DNA of 14,443 bases from Dunaliella salina (lineage: Eukaryota > Chlorophyta > Chlorophyceae > Chlamydomonadales > Dunaliellaceae). This document shows, one piece after another, positions 14,424-14,443 of this stretch. Numbering within the stretch: the first letter of the stretch is position 1; each line of letters begins with the position of its first letter. The notes beneath the pieces are model-generated. The model had not been told where the DNA came from. It saw nothing but the letters and a program-made list of their open reading frames with translations, and did not search any database. A program made the position numbers and the translations under genes. The stretch is from contig MU069820.1 of the NCBI GenBank assembly GCA_002284615.2, positions 171,735 to 186,177 on the forward strand, given 5' to 3'.

Positions 14424-14443
14424 CACACACACACGCGCACACA
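14424..14443 (+). repeat. (CA)n/(CG) microsatellite cut by the window end
   Basis: Alternating CA with one CGCG interruption runs to the last base. The true length lies outside the window. Confidence 0.85.

Larger units (their letters stand above)
14106..14443 (-). pseudogene. Open frame with one zinc-finger-like motif, partial at window edge
   Basis: The minus frame is open from the window edge to a stop at 14106. The first ATG is at 14432, but the frame may enter from outside. It contains CQVC-x9-HWKWH (C49, C52, H62, H66 from that ATG, about 14290-14235). The C-x2-C...H-x3-H spacing recalls C2H2 or BED fingers, although the loop (9) is shorter than the classic 12. A hydrophobic N-terminal stretch, AMLLVALVLACRF, precedes it. 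I cannot assign it to a gene, and a chance open frame remains possible. The C-terminal end runs up to the satellite. Confidence 0.25.

Noticed and set aside
1..14443. tRNA or rRNA genes
   Set aside because: I looked for TTCGA-type T-arm words with matching stems and for rRNA core words. GGTTCGAAGG near 8071 and GGGTTCAAGC near 14167 lack the surrounding cloverleaf.
1..14443. Bacterial or phage origin
   Set aside because: There are no operons or ribosome-binding-site-led genes; LINE remnants, long CA arrays and minisatellites point to a eukaryotic nuclear genome.

Overview
This window looks like repeat-dense, gene-poor eukaryotic nuclear DNA. It holds an 89-bp CA microsatellite, at least eight minisatellite or satellite arrays, and several decayed non-LTR retrotransposons (LINEs) in both orientations. 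There is no operon-like packing and I see no intact gene. The LINE proteins resemble, from memory, families of seedless plants or green algae. That placement is a recollection and was not tested.

Layout. 1-765 is anonymous sequence with a decayed protein-like segment on the minus strand. 782-2440 is the 3' half of LINE 'A' (minus): RNase H, a zinc-knuckle-like region, a PD-(D/E)xK-like region, a C-terminal PPDPH tail, and a 3' region with hairpins. 2435-3338 holds short tandem arrays and a second anonymous coding fossil (minus). 3538-4482 holds a dispersed 3'-region repeat and the C-terminal end of a related LINE 'B' (minus) with the same 3' module. 4709-4949 is a third anonymous coding fossil (minus). 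5249-7275 is a 5'-truncated LINE on the plus strand covering nearly the whole reverse transcriptase plus a CCHC zinc knuckle. It is flanked by a 17-bp perfect direct repeat and broken by four in-frame stops and one frameshift. 7276-7920 is the 3' end of a further retroelement-like unit (minus) with an AATAAA signal. 8635-9330 holds the CA microsatellite and a roughly 45-bp array. 9528-10051 is hairpin-rich. 10271-10772 is an 18-copy, 28-bp minisatellite and 10879-11240 a roughly 125-bp tandem triplet. 11250-12060 is purine-rich degenerate duplication with another LINE tail. 12161-12917 holds two protein-like segments (plus, then minus), one of which looks like a spliced exon. 12977-14067 is satellite-like (81-bp, 105-bp and 12-bp periods). 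14106-14443 is a minus-strand open frame with one zinc-finger-like motif.

The elements do not form a working pathway: every recognisable coding unit is truncated or disabled. The most interesting signal is the 3' module shared by LINE A and LINE B. It has two short hairpins, one showing a compensatory base-pair swap, and the other resembles the replication-dependent histone mRNA stem-loop. The 28-bp minisatellite that stays open in all three antisense frames, and the protein-like stretches that lack start codons, also merit a second look.
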